A DNA stretch of 64,000 nt, taken from positions 4,774,001 to 4,838,000 of the forward strand of contig NZ_PHUJ01000003.1 of the NCBI RefSeq assembly GCF_002813375.1. Direction: 5' to 3'. Below are positions 52,620 to 61,257 of the stretch, one piece after another. Origin of the DNA: Pseudonocardia alni (lineage in GTDB: Bacteria; Actinomycetota; Actinomycetes; Mycobacteriales; Pseudonocardiaceae). The translations under genes and the position numbers were made by a program. The first letter of the stretch is position 1, and every line of letters begins with the position of its first letter. The notes below the pieces were generated by a model. That model was not told where the DNA came from, made no database searches, and worked only from the letters and a program-made list of their open reading frames with translations.

Positions 52620-53797
52620 GCGCCCCGGTCCCGGCCGTCCGCCCGGGTACCGATGCCGGCACGGTGCCCGAGGAGGTCCTGCGCGCCCGCGCCTACCTGC
52701 TGCGCTGCGTCGAACCCCCGAACCGGCACCTCGTCGCCCAGGTCGACCGGTACGGGCCGGTCGAGGCGGCCGACCGGCTGCGTCGCGGAGCCGTCCCCGA
52801 CGAGCTGCTGCGCGCCGCGGCGGCCCGCCGGGGCACCGACCGCTCCGGCGCCGACCTGGAGGCGGCCGCGGCCGCCGGGGCCCGGCTGCTCGTGCCGGAG
52901 GACCCGGGCTGGCCGTCGTGGCCGTTCCGGTCGTTCGCCGAGGCCCCGCGGGCCGACCTCGCGCCCCCGATCGCGCTGTGGGCCCGCGGGCCGGGGGAGA
53001 TCGCGACGCTCGCCGACCGGTCGGTCACCGTCGTCGGGTCGCGTGCCGCGACCCCGTACGGGCTGAACGTGGCCGCGGACTTCTCCGCGACGCTGGCCCG
53101 GCGCGGCGTCGCGGTCCTCTCCGGCGCCGCGTTCGGGATCGACGCGGCCGCGCACCGCGGAGCGCTCGCCGTCGACGGCGCGACGGTCGCGGTGCTGGCC
53201 TGCGGCCCGGACCGCGTCTACCCGGCCGCGCACACCGGTCTCCTGGAACGGATCGCCGCGACCGGTCTGGTGCTCACCGAGTACCCGCCCGACACGATCC
53301 CCGGGCGGCTGCGGTTCCTCGTCCGCAACCGGCTGCTGGCCGCACTCGGTGTCGGGACCCTCGTCGTCGAGGCCGGGGCACGCAGCGGGACGAAGCGCAC
53401 CGCCGCCGACGCGACCGCGCTCGGGCGCCCGCTGATGGCGGTGCCGGGCCCGGTGACCTCGGGGATGTCGGTCGGCTGCCACGAGCTGGTCCGCTCCCAC
53501 CAGGCGGGCCTCGTCGGGCGGCCCGAGGATGTCCTGGAGGTCGTCGGCCGGCTGGGTGTGGACCTCGCCCTGCCGCCGCAGGGGGAGTCCCGCCCGACCG
53601 ACGGGCTCGACCCGCGGGTGCTGGCGGTCCATGACGCGCTGCCCGCCCGGGCCGCGTGGCCGCCGGGACGGATCGGGGAGGCCGCGGGCGTCGGACCCGA
53701 CGAGCTGCGCGCAGCGCTGACCGAGCTGGAGGACCGTGGGCTCGCCGAGTACCACCAGGGGCTGTGGCAGCGTCCGGCACGCCGGGCGGGTCCTTGA
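52616..53797 (+). CDS. dprA: DNA-processing protein DprA
   Basis: A 393-residue protein that loads RecA on single-strand DNA in transformation. The Rossmann core has VVGSRAATPYGLNVAADFS, SGAAFGIDAAAHRGAL, RVYPAAHTGLL and RNRLLAALGVGTLVVEA. A winged-helix C terminus (about 330-390) follows. GTG 52616 overlaps the comM-like stop. Together with yraN, the comM-like gene and xerC it forms a DNA-handling run. Confidence 0.93.
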   Translation: MSAPVPAVRPGTDAGTVPEEVLRARAYLLRCVEPPNRHLVAQVDRYGPVEAADRLRRGAVPDELLRAAAARRGTDRSGADLEAAAAAGARLLVPEDPGWPSWPFRSFAEAPRADLAPPIALWARGPGEIATLADRSVTVVGSRAATPYGLNVAADFSATLARRGVAVLSGAAFGIDAAAHRGALAVDGATVAVLACGPDRVYPAAHTGLLERIAATGLVLTEYPPDTIPGRLRFLVRNRLLAALGVGTLVVEAGARSGTKRTAADATALGRPLMAVPGPVTSGMSVGCHELVRSHQAGLVGRPEDVLEVVGRLGVDLALPPQGESRPTDGLDPRVLAVHDALPARAAWPPGRIGEAAGVGPDELRAALTELEDRGLAEYHQGLWQRPARRAGP

Positions 53798-53828
53798 CCG
53801 GGGCCCCGCGGCGGCGGACCGTCCGGGC

Positions 53829-54884
53829 ATGGCGCGCACAGAGTCCTCCGGTCCCGCGACCACCGGACCGGTCCCCGGTGCGGTCGACGGACCGGCCGTG
53901 GGCCCGGCGGGCGCCCCTGCCGCCGGCGCCGCGTCCGCAGGGAGCGCCGGGTCCGCAGGGGGTGACGGGGAAGCAGGGGGTGACGGGCTCGCGCCGGACG
54001 TCGCCACCGCGCTCGAGGAGTTCACCGGGCACCTGCGCCACGAGCGGAACCGTTCGCCGCACACCGTCCGCGGCTACCGCTCGGACCTCACCGACCTGCT
54101 CCGCGGGCTCCCCCGCCTCGGTGCGCTCGACCTGGACCACCTGCGTCGGCGGCTCGGCGCGACGCACGCCGCAGGCGCCGGGCGGGCCACCGTCGCCCGG
54201 CGCACCGCCGCGGCCCGCACGTTCTGCGCCTGGGCGGTGCGCACCGGGCGGCTCGACCACGACCCGGCCGCCCGGCTCGGGTCGCCGCGCGCGGGCACCG
54301 TCCTGCCGGAGGTGCCTGCCGCGGCGGAGACCGCGGCGGTACTGGCCGCCGTGACGTCCGGCGCGGCGGAGGACGCCCCGGAGGCGCTGCGCGACCTGCT
54401 GGTCCTCGAACTGCTCTACGCGACCGGGATCCGGGTCGCGGAGCTGTGCGGGCTGGACGTCGGGGCGGTCGACGAGTCCACCCGTACGCTGCGGGTCCGG
54501 GGCAAGGGCGACCGGGAACGGACCGTCGTGTTCGGGGTCCCCGCCGCGCGCTCCCTGCGCCGCTGGCTCGACCACGGCCGACCGGCGCTGGCGACCCCGT
54601 CGTCGCCGCCGGCGCTGCTGCTGGGCGTGCGGGGCGGGCGGCTGGACCCGCGCGTCGCACGGACCGTCGTGCACCGCTCGATCCGGGCGGTACCGGGCGT
54701 CCCCGACGTCGGACCGCACGGTCTGCGGCACGCCGCGGCGACCCATCTGCTCGAGGGCGGAGCCGACCTTCGTTACGTACAGGAGTTGCTCGGTCACGCT
54801 ACGCTGTCGACGACACAGCTCTACACGCATGTGACCGTCGACCGGTTGAAGGTGGTTCATGACCAGGCGCACCCTCGGGCCTGA
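53829..54884 (+). CDS. xerC: Tyrosine recombinase XerC
   Basis: A 351-residue chromosome-dimer recombinase, with an Ala/Gly/Pro-rich extension of about 60 residues ahead of the core-binding domain (about 62-150). Catalytic residues: Arg in TGIRVAELCG, Lys in GKGDRERTV, HGLRHAAATH, His in LGHATLSTT, and Tyr in TQLYTHV. ATG 53829 was chosen by fit with dprA; the first Met in frame upstream lies inside dprA. The end overlaps the whiG start by 26 bases. Confidence 0.9.
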   Translation: MARTESSGPATTGPVPGAVDGPAVGPAGAPAAGAASAGSAGSAGGDGEAGGDGLAPDVATALEEFTGHLRHERNRSPHTVRGYRSDLTDLLRGLPRLGALDLDHLRRRLGATHAAGAGRATVARRTAAARTFCAWAVRTGRLDHDPAARLGSPRAGTVLPEVPAAAETAAVLAAVTSGAAEDAPEALRDLLVLELLYATGIRVAELCGLDVGAVDESTRTLRVRGKGDRERTVVFGVPAARSLRRWLDHGRPALATPSSPPALLLGVRGGRLDPRVARTVVHRSIRAVPGVPDVGPHGLRHAAATHLLEGGADLRYVQELLGHATLSTTQLYTHVTVDRLKVVHDQAHPRA

Positions 54885-55902
54885 GGCGTCCCCCACGACG
54901 CCCCGCCGTCCCGACGCGTTCCCCACCGCCCTGGCCACGGCCCTCGACCGGAGGGCCGCGGGGGCCGACATGCCCCGCGCGGCCGTCCTCGTACCGGTCC
55001 CCGACCCACCCGGGCACCCGCGTCGCGGCCCCCGCGACGTCACCACCGGACGACCGCCGGCGGGCGTGGCCCCGGCGTGCATCGCACTCGTCCCGGCGAC
55101 GGACCGGGCGCACCGCGACACGCCCGACGGCGCACCGGATCACCTGAACGAGACCGTCGAGCCGGCTGTCGTGCCGCTGTGGCGCGAGTTCCTCGCCACC
55201 CGCGCCCCCGCCGCGCGACGATGCCTGGTCGAGCACCACGCCCCGCTCGTACGCGGTGTGGGGACGAAGCTGGCGGTGCGGCTGCCGTCGTCGATCGAGC
55301 TCGCCGACCTGCTGCAGTCCGGGACGTTCGGTCTGATGGAGGCCGTCGACCGGTTCGACCCCGGCCGCGGGATCCGGTTCGAGGCCTACGCGGCCCAGCG
55401 GGTCCGGGGCGCCATGCTCGACGAGCTGCGTTCCCAGGACTGGGTGCCCCGCACCGTGCGGGCGCGCAGCCGCGAGGTCGAACGTGCCCGTGAGGCGGTG
55501 CAGTTCCGCTCCGGGCGCCCCGCGACCGACGGCGAACTCGCCGCGGAGCTGGGCGTCGCGGTGCGCGACCTCCGTCAGGCCCGGCGTCCGATGTACCTGG
55601 TCAGCGCCGAGGACCTCGGCGCGGGCGGCCCGGCGGGCTCGCCGCTGTGGACGCTCCCGGCCGACGACTCGGTGGACCCGGTGACCGCGGCGGTCCGGAG
55701 GGAGACCGGGGCGGAGCTGCGTGCCGCGATCGGGCTGCTGGGGGAGCGGGACCGGCTGGTCGTGCGTCTCTACTACGTCGAGAACCGGACGCTGGCCGAG
55801 ATCGGCGGGGTCCTCGGGGTCACCGAGTCCCGGGTCTGCCAGCTCCACGCCCGGGTGATCACCCGGCTGCGGGCGTCGATGCAGCCGGCGCTGGCGGGCT
55901 GA
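54859..55902 (+). CDS. whiG: RNA polymerase sigma factor, WhiG/FliA type
   Basis: A 347-residue sigma-28 family factor. The conserved regions begin near residue 100: region 2 has LLQSGTFGLMEAVDRFDP and IRFEAYAAQRVRGAMLDELRSQDWVPR (split at AMLDELRSQDW), region 3 RPATDGELAAELGV, region 4 ERDRLVVRLYYVENRTLAEIGGVLGVTESRV (split at TLAEIGGVLG). AAGGTGG supports ATG 54859; ATG 54970 would remove 37 low-complexity residues. WhiG governs sporulation in Streptomyces; the same position downstream of xerC is standard. Its target genes are not visible here. Confidence 0.87.
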   Translation: MTRRTLGPEASPTTPRRPDAFPTALATALDRRAAGADMPRAAVLVPVPDPPGHPRRGPRDVTTGRPPAGVAPACIALVPATDRAHRDTPDGAPDHLNETVEPAVVPLWREFLATRAPAARRCLVEHHAPLVRGVGTKLAVRLPSSIELADLLQSGTFGLMEAVDRFDPGRGIRFEAYAAQRVRGAMLDELRSQDWVPRTVRARSREVERAREAVQFRSGRPATDGELAAELGVAVRDLRQARRPMYLVSAEDLGAGGPAGSPLWTLPADDSVDPVTAAVRRETGAELRAAIGLLGERDRLVVRLYYVENRTLAEIGGVLGVTESRVCQLHARVITRLRASMQPALAG

Positions 55903-56749
55903 CCCGGTCCGGAGCGTCCTCCGCGGTCTCCGGCGCCCCCTCCCAGGGGAGCAGCCGCACCCGGGGAGGCCGCAGCAGGACCAGTGGGTCCAGGTGGTCG
56001 AGCCGCTCCCGGCGCACGCCCCAGTGCAAGCAGGCCGCGACCGGGCACCCGATGTGCCCGGGTTCCAGCGTCCCCACCGGGTCGCCCCCGGCGAGCCGCG
56101 TCCCGGCGACGACGGCGGCGGTCACCGGCTCGTAGGTGCTCCGCAACCCGTCGGGGTGGTCGACGGAGACGACGCCGCGCCCGGCGATCCGCCCGGCGAA
56201 CACCACCACCCCCTCCCGTGCGACGAGCACCGCCTGCCCGGGGGAGCCGCCGACGTCGGCGCCGCGGTGCCCGCGGCCGTAGCGGAACGCGGGCTTGCGG
56301 AACACCGCGGTGACCGCCGGGGGCGGGAGCAGCGGCCACGCGTAGTCCGCCCCCGGGGCCGGGATCCCCGCTCCGGGTGGCCGCGGCGGCGTGGGCGCCG
56401 GGCCCGCTCCGTCCGGGGGCCCGCCCGGAGCGGGCCCGTCGCCGGGCGGAGGCGGGATGCCGTCGGCCCCGGGAGGTGGCTCCGTGGTCGGGACGACGGT
56501 CTCCGGCGCCGTGACCGCCGGCGCCGTGACCGCCGGCGCCGTGACCGCCGGCGCCGTGACCGCCGGCGCCGTGACCACCGCTGAAGGGACCACCGGTGCG
56601 GCGACCGCCGCCCCCGGCGGCACGAGCGCCACTCCGGTCACCACCACGGCGAGCAGCACCGCCCCCGCCCGTAGCCCGGTCCGCCATCCCGGCAGGGACG
56701 CGTGACACGGGCCCCGGGGCGGGGGAGCGGACGGCGAGGGGAGAGGCAC
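55859..56749 (-). CDS. M23-like secreted peptidase domain protein
   Basis: A 296-residue exported protein. A signal peptide (GLRAGAVLLAVVVTGVALVPPGAAVA) is followed by VTAPA repeats, a Pro/Gly linker and a LytM-like domain (about 160-270). HRGADVGG supplies the first zinc ligands. The usual HxH motif reads CLHWGV, so the first histidine is Cys. It may therefore be weak or act as a binding protein. It ends inside the last 44 bases of whiG, convergently. The GTG start at 56749 has weak ribosome binding. Confidence 0.82.
   Translation of the reverse strand: MPLPSPSAPPPRGPCHASLPGWRTGLRAGAVLLAVVVTGVALVPPGAAVAAPVVPSAVVTAPAVTAPAVTAPAVTAPAVTAPETVVPTTEPPPGADGIPPPPGDGPAPGGPPDGAGPAPTPPRPPGAGIPAPGADYAWPLLPPPAVTAVFRKPAFRYGRGHRGADVGGSPGQAVLVAREGVVVFAGRIAGRGVVSVDHPDGLRSTYEPVTAAVVAGTRLAGGDPVGTLEPGHIGCPVAACLHWGVRRERLDHLDPLVLLRPPRVRLLPWEGAPETAEDAPDRVSPPAPAASTPAAG
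56503..56577 (-). repeat. Five 15-bp repeats encoding VTAPA
   Basis: Five identical copies of a 15-base unit (CCGGCGCCGTGACCG on the plus strand) encode VTAPA pentapeptides just after the signal peptide. Exact identity suggests ongoing slippage. Confidence 0.88.
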
Positions 56750-57121
56750 CCGTCCAGCCTGCGGCGACGACCGCTCGTCGCCGGGGTGGACCGTCGTCCT
56801 GTGGACGTACCGGCCGGTTGTGGACAACCGCCGCCGGAACCGGGCTCCGCCGCGATCGGCCCGAAGGCCCCGGCGTACACTGGAGGCCGCACCACGTCCG
56901 TCGTGGTGACTTCGCGCGCCCGCTCGCCCGTCGCGCCGTTCCCCCAGGGTACGGCGTCGGGAGCGGAGGCCGGGCGGTCCTGCCATCTGACGTCGCACGC
57001 ACGTGCGACCCGGGGGGCGGGTCCGGCTCCGCCGCGGGCGCCAGGGTGGTCCGCCGACCGGTGGGCCCACGAACCGCCTGCGCGGCATCCGCCGCGCCCG
57101 ACCGAGAGGTGAACGCAGGCC
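56750..57121. other. Divergent region before rpsB
   Basis: A 372-base gap between the M23-like gene and rpsB. TACACT at 56876-56881 is a possible -10 for rpsB, giving a leader of about 235 bases. TGTGGACAA at 56819-56827 is an exact actinobacterial DnaA box (TTGTCCACA) on the minus strand; TGTGGACGT at 56800-56808 is a near match. GAGAGG at 57103-57108 is the rpsB ribosome binding site. No gene is seen. Confidence 0.5.
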
Positions 57122-57985
57122 ATGGCCGTCGTCACCATGAAGCAGCTGCTCGACAGCGGCGTGCACTTCGGGCACCAGACCCGTCGCTGGAACCCGAAGA
57201 TGAAGCGCTACATCCTCACCGAGCGCAACGGCATCTACATCATCGACCTCCAGCAGACGCTGTCGTACATCGACCGCGCCTACGAGTTCGTGCGCGAGAC
57301 CGTCGCGCACGGTGGGACGATCATGTTCGTCGGCACCAAGAAGCAGGCCCAGGAGGCCATCGCCGAAGAGGCGGGCCGGGTCAACATGCCGTACGTGAAC
57401 CAGCGCTGGCTGGGTGGCATGCTCACCAACTTCCAGACCGTCCACCGTCGCCTGCAGCGCCTCAAGGAGCTCGAGGCGATGGAGCAGAACGGTGGCTTCG
57501 AGGGCCGCTCCAAGCGCGAGATCCTCACGCTGACCCGTGAGAAGGACAAGCTCGAGAAGACCCTCGGCGGTATTCGCGACATGTCCAAGGTCCCGTCCGC
57601 CGTCTGGATCGTGGACACCAAGAAGGAGCACATCGCCGTCGGCGAGGCCCGGAAGCTCAAGATCCCGGTCGTCTCCATCCTGGACACCAACTGCGACCCG
57701 GACGAGGTCGACTTCCCGATCCCGGGCAACGACGACGCGATCCGCTCGGCCGCGCTGCTGACCAAGGTCATCGCCAAGGCCGCCGCCGACGGACTGGTCT
57801 CCCGTGGCCAGCGCCGGGGCGAGGGCGGCGAGGCCGCCACGGAGCAGCCGCTCCCGGAGTGGGAGCAGGACGTCCTGGCGGGCAACGAGGTCGGCTCCGA
57901 CGGTGCCAGCCTCTCCGCCGCCGGTGGCGACGGTGCGGCGGCCGCGACCGCCCCCGCGTCCACCAGCAACGGCACCCAGAACTGA
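57122..57985 (+). CDS. rpsB: 30S ribosomal protein S2
   Basis: A 287-residue S2. The start MAVVTMKQLLDSGVHFGHQ (split at SGVHFGHQTRRWNPKM) and QRWLGGMLTNFQT, KLEKTLGGIRDM, DTNCDPDEVDFPIPGNDDA are diagnostic. An acidic, Gly-rich tail of about 40 residues extends the C terminus. ATG 57122 follows AGAGG. A strong hairpin separates it from tsf. Confidence 0.96.
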   Translation: MAVVTMKQLLDSGVHFGHQTRRWNPKMKRYILTERNGIYIIDLQQTLSYIDRAYEFVRETVAHGGTIMFVGTKKQAQEAIAEEAGRVNMPYVNQRWLGGMLTNFQTVHRRLQRLKELEAMEQNGGFEGRSKREILTLTREKDKLEKTLGGIRDMSKVPSAVWIVDTKKEHIAVGEARKLKIPVVSILDTNCDPDEVDFPIPGNDDAIRSAALLTKVIAKAAADGLVSRGQRRGEGGEAATEQPLPEWEQDVLAGNEVGSDGASLSAAGGDGAAAATAPASTSNGTQN

Positions 57986-57991
57986 GTGCGC

Positions 57992-58030
57992 GCACCCGGC
58001 GGGCCCGCACACCACGGGCCCGCCGGGTGC
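57992..58030 (+). terminator. Hairpin between rpsB and tsf
   Basis: A perfect 16-bp stem (arm GCACCCGGCGGGCCCG) with a seven-base loop. It probably lowers read-through into tsf, matching the need for more S2 than EF-Ts, or protects the upstream message. Confidence 0.75.
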
Positions 58031-58079
58031 GACCCGGTGACCCCCTTCCCGTCACGACCCAGAGGACGAGAGACACCCG

Positions 58080-58895
58080 ATGGCGAACTACACCGCCGCC
58101 GACGTCAAGCGGCTCCGTGAGCTCACCGGCTCCGGGATGATGGACTGCAAGAAGGCGCTCGAGGAGTCCGACGGCGACTTCGACAAGGCCGTCGAGCTGC
58201 TCCGCATCAAGGGCGCGAAGGACGTCGGCAAGCGCGCCGAGCGCGCCACCGCCAACGGCCTGGTCGTCGCCGACGGCGGCACCCTGGTCGAGCTGGACTG
58301 CGAGACCGACTTCGTCGCCAAGTCCGACGACTTCATCGCGCTGGCCGAGAAGATCCTGGCCGCCGCGGTCGCCGAGAAGCCGGCCGACCTCGACGCGCTG
58401 CGCGAGACCAAGCTCGAGGACGGCACCGTGGGCGAGGCCGTGCAGGCCCTGTCCGCCCGCATCGGCGAGAAGTTCGAGCTGAAGCGCTACGCCCGGGTCG
58501 ACGGCCAGGCGGCCGTCTACCTGCACAAGCGCGCCACCGACCTGCCCCCGCAGATCGGCGTCCTGCTCGCCTACGAGGGCGGCGACGCCGAGGCCGCCCG
58601 CGGTCTCGCGATGCAGGTCGCGGCGGCCCGGCCGGAGTACCTGACCCGCGAGCAGGTCCCCGCCGAGATCGTCGAGAACGAGAAGAAGATCGCGGAGGCG
58701 ACCGCCCGCGAGGAGGGCAAGCCCGAGCAGGTCCTGCCCCGCATCGTCGAGGGCCGGGTCAACGGCTACTACAAGGACGTCGTGCTCCTGGAGCAGGCCT
58801 CCGTCGTCGACCCGAAGAAGTCGGTCAAGGCCGTCGCCGACGAGGCGGGTCTGACCATCAACGACTTCGTGCGCTTCGAGGTCGGCCAGAACTGA
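58080..58895 (+). CDS. tsf: Translation elongation factor Ts
   Basis: A 271-residue nucleotide-exchange factor for EF-Tu. N-terminal UBA-like domain with RELTGSGMMDCKKALEES, then the core KAAKR-like GAKDVGKRAERATANGLV (split at GKRAERA), ETDFVAKSDDF, and a coiled-coil region. ATG with GAGG upstream. The expected next gene pyrH is absent: a hairpin and frr follow within 101 bases. Confidence 0.96.
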   Translation: MANYTAADVKRLRELTGSGMMDCKKALEESDGDFDKAVELLRIKGAKDVGKRAERATANGLVVADGGTLVELDCETDFVAKSDDFIALAEKILAAAVAEKPADLDALRETKLEDGTVGEAVQALSARIGEKFELKRYARVDGQAAVYLHKRATDLPPQIGVLLAYEGGDAEAARGLAMQVAAARPEYLTREQVPAEIVENEKKIAEATAREEGKPEQVLPRIVEGRVNGYYKDVVLLEQASVVDPKKSVKAVADEAGLTINDFVRFEVGQN

Positions 58896-58908
58896 TCCGT
58901 CCCACCCC

Positions 58909-58941
58909 CGCCCGGGTGGTGCTCCGCGCACCGCCCGGGCG
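58909..58941 (+). terminator. Hairpin after tsf
   Basis: A 14-bp stem with one G-T pair (left arm CGCCCGGGTGGTGC) and a five-base loop. It ends rpsB-tsf transcription at the place where pyrH would usually begin. Confidence 0.75.
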
Positions 58942-58996
58942 GAGGGTGAGAGGATCGTGACCGCCAGCGAGTACGACCAGGCCGGGGGATGCAACC

Positions 58997-59554
58997 GTGA
59001 TCGAGGAAACCCTCTTCGACGTCGAGGAGAAGATGGAGAAGGCCGTCACGGTCGCCCGTGACGATCTGGCGTCGGTGCGAACCGGCCGGGCCACTCCGAA
59101 CATGTTCTCCCGGATCGTCGTGGACTACTACGGCGCGTGGACCCCGCTGAACCAGCTCGCCTCGGTGTCGATACCCGAGGCGCGGATGGCGGTCATCAAG
59201 CCCTACGACGCCAGCCAGCTCAAGCAGCTCGAGAAGGCGATCGCCGACTCGGACCTCGGGGTCAACCCGTCCAACGACGGTCAGATCATCCGCGTGATCA
59301 TCCCGCAGCTCTCCGAGGAGCGGCGCCGGGACATGGTCAAGGTCGCCCGCGGCAAGGGCGAGGACGCGCGCGTCGTGCTCCGCGGCCTGCGCCGCAAGGC
59401 GATGGACGAGCTGCACCGCATCCAGCGTGACGGTGAGGCCGGCGAGGACGAGGTCGCCCGCGCCGAGAAGGAGCTGCAGGGCGTCACGGACCGCTACGTC
59501 GCGCAGATCGACGAGCTGGTCAAGAACAAGGAATCCGAGCTCCTCGAGGTCTGA
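58997..59554 (+). CDS. frr: Ribosome recycling factor
   Basis: A 185-residue RRF that with EF-G splits post-termination ribosomes. Marks: VRTGRATPNMFSRIVVDYYG (split at RTGRATP), PLNQLASVSIPEARM, YDASQLKQLEKAI, LSEERRRDMVK and a long three-helix bundle. GTG start. It is followed six bases later by cdsA, the usual order. Confidence 0.95.
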   Translation: MIEETLFDVEEKMEKAVTVARDDLASVRTGRATPNMFSRIVVDYYGAWTPLNQLASVSIPEARMAVIKPYDASQLKQLEKAIADSDLGVNPSNDGQIIRVIIPQLSEERRRDMVKVARGKGEDARVVLRGLRRKAMDELHRIQRDGEAGEDEVARAEKELQGVTDRYVAQIDELVKNKESELLEV

Positions 59555-59559
59555 GCCCG

Positions 59560-60486
59560 GTGCCCTCCTCCTCCGACGCCGCCGTCCCCGTGACCTCCGA
59601 CCTCCCCGGTGACGGTCCGGCCGGCGTGCCGGTCGAGCCGAAGCCGGTCCGTGGGCAGAGGGGCTACAAGCGCTCCCGGATCGGGCGCAACCTGGTGGCC
59701 GCGATCGCCGTCGGCGTCGGGCTCGGCGTCGTCATCCTGGTGAGCCTGCTGATCGAGCGGCAGGGCTTCGTGCTGGTCCTGGCCGGCGTCACCGCGGTCG
59801 GCACCTGGGAACTCGCGGGTGCGCTGCGTCGCGGCGCCGACATCCGGGTGTCGCTGCCCGTCCTGCTGGTCGGCGGCCAGGCCGTCGTCTGGCTGTCCTG
59901 GCCGTTCGGCCTGCGGGGCGCCGCGATCGCCCTCGCCGCGACCGTGCTGGGCTGCCTGCTGTGGCGGATGCGCAGCGGCGCCGCCCACTTCGTGCGCGAC
60001 ATCAGCGCGTCGCTGTTCGTGGCCGTCTACGTCCCGCTGCTCGTGGCCTTCGCCGTGCAGTTGACCGTCGCCCCGGACGGCGTGGGCCGGGTCCTCACAT
60101 TCCTGCTCTGCGTGGTCGCCTCCGACGTCGGCGGGTACGCGGCGGGCGTCGTCGCGGGCCGGCACCCGATGGCCCCCACGATCAGCCCGAAGAAGTCCTG
60201 GGAGGGCTTCGCGGGCTCGATGGTCGCCGGCATGCTCGTCGGCTCGCTCTGCGCCGCGCTGCTGCTCGGCACGGCCTGGTACTGGGGCTCGCTCGTCGGG
60301 GCGCTGCTGGTCGCCACCGCGACGCTGGGCGACCTCGTCGAGTCGCTGGTGAAGCGCGACATCGGCGTCAAGGACATGGGGCACCTGCTGCCCGGGCACG
60401 GCGGTCTGATGGACCGCCTGGACTCGCTGCTGCCGACCGCGTTCGTCGCCTGGGCGATCCTCGGGATCGTCGTCCCGATCGCGTGA
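59560..60486 (+). CDS. cdsA: Phosphatidate cytidylyltransferase
   Basis: A 308-residue membrane enzyme making CDP-diacylglycerol for phospholipid synthesis. Eight or so hydrophobic helices. The signature SPKKSWEGFAGS and the C-terminal KRDIGVKDMGHLLPGHGGLMDRLDS (split at KDMGHLLPGHGG) contain the catalytic acids. The first 45 residues are polar and not conserved. GTG 59560. Its stop overlaps the next methyltransferase GTG. Confidence 0.94.
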   Translation: MPSSSDAAVPVTSDLPGDGPAGVPVEPKPVRGQRGYKRSRIGRNLVAAIAVGVGLGVVILVSLLIERQGFVLVLAGVTAVGTWELAGALRRGADIRVSLPVLLVGGQAVVWLSWPFGLRGAAIALAATVLGCLLWRMRSGAAHFVRDISASLFVAVYVPLLVAFAVQLTVAPDGVGRVLTFLLCVVASDVGGYAAGVVAGRHPMAPTISPKKSWEGFAGSMVAGMLVGSLCAALLLGTAWYWGSLVGALLVATATLGDLVESLVKRDIGVKDMGHLLPGHGGLMDRLDSLLPTAFVAWAILGIVVPIA

Positions 60487-61235
60487 AGCGCACCTACCAG
60501 GGGTTCGGCGGCCGGCCGAAACCCGGCCCGGCCATCCCCAGCCCGAACATCTGGAACTGGCCCGAGGTCTACGAGACCGAGAACCGCGCCCAGGACGCCG
60601 ACGGCGAGCTCTGGGCCGCGCTGTGGGCCGAGACCGGCGGCTGGGCGGGGGCCGACGTCGTCGACGTCGGCTGCGGGGACGGCTTCCACCTGCCGCGTTT
60701 CGCCGGGCAGGCCGCCACCGTCACCGGTGTCGAGCCGCACCCGCCGCTGGTCGAACGGGCACGACGGCGGGTCGCCGGAGACGACCGCATCACCCTGCAC
60801 ACCGCGGGCGCCGAGCGGCTCCCGCTGCCCGACGCCTGCGCGGACCTGGTCCATGCGCGCACCGCGTACTTCTTCGGGCCGGGCTGTGAACCGGGGCTCG
60901 CCGAGGCCGAGCGGGTACTGCGCCCGGGCGGGGTGCTCGCCGTCGTCGACCTGGATTTCACGGTGCGGCCGTACGGGACGTGGCTGCGTGCCGACCTGCC
61001 CCGCTACGACCCGCCCGCGGTCGACCGGTTCTTCGCCGCCCACGGCTTCGCGCTGCGCCGGGTCGTCTCGACCTGGCGGTTCGACACCCGCGCGGACCTG
61101 GAGGAGGTTCTGCGCATCGAGTTCTCCGCCCGCACCGCGCGCCGGGCGATCGACGACGTCGCCGACCGCACCGTGCGCGTGGGCTACCGGCTCCACACCC
61201 GGCGCCGCGCCGACGGCCTCGTCCTGCCGCCCTGA
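60483..61235 (+). CDS. Class I SAM-dependent methyltransferase
   Basis: A 250-residue Rossmann methyltransferase. SAM motif I is VVDVGCGDGFHLPRF (about residue 61), then VTGVEPHPPLVERAR, AERLPLPDACADLVHAR and VLRPGGVLAVVDLDF, the pattern of methyltransferase_11 enzymes. The substrate is unknown. GTG 60483 overlaps the cdsA stop by 4 bases, so expression is coupled to phospholipid synthesis; a lipid-related substrate is only an inference. It converges on the Rieske gene. Confidence 0.8.
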   Translation: MKRTYQGFGGRPKPGPAIPSPNIWNWPEVYETENRAQDADGELWAALWAETGGWAGADVVDVGCGDGFHLPRFAGQAATVTGVEPHPPLVERARRRVAGDDRITLHTAGAERLPLPDACADLVHARTAYFFGPGCEPGLAEAERVLRPGGVLAVVDLDFTVRPYGTWLRADLPRYDPPAVDRFFAAHGFALRRVVSTWRFDTRADLEEVLRIEFSARTARRAIDDVADRTVRVGYRLHTRRRADGLVLPP

Positions 61236-61257
61236 GCCCGCGGCGCCGGGAGCGGCC

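Noticed and set aside
55773..57002. Alternative leftward frame across the M23-like gene
   Set aside because: It shares the DNA but lacks the LytM motifs; the frame ending at 55859 has signal peptide, repeats and M23 residues.
56750..57121. Replication origin suggested by a DnaA box
   Set aside because: Only one exact and one near box, no AT-rich unwinding region, and no dnaA, dnaN or parAB genes nearby.
58958..58996. Possible remnant of pyrH before frr
   Set aside because: The short translation has no UMP kinase motif and runs straight into the frr region; nothing supports a relic.
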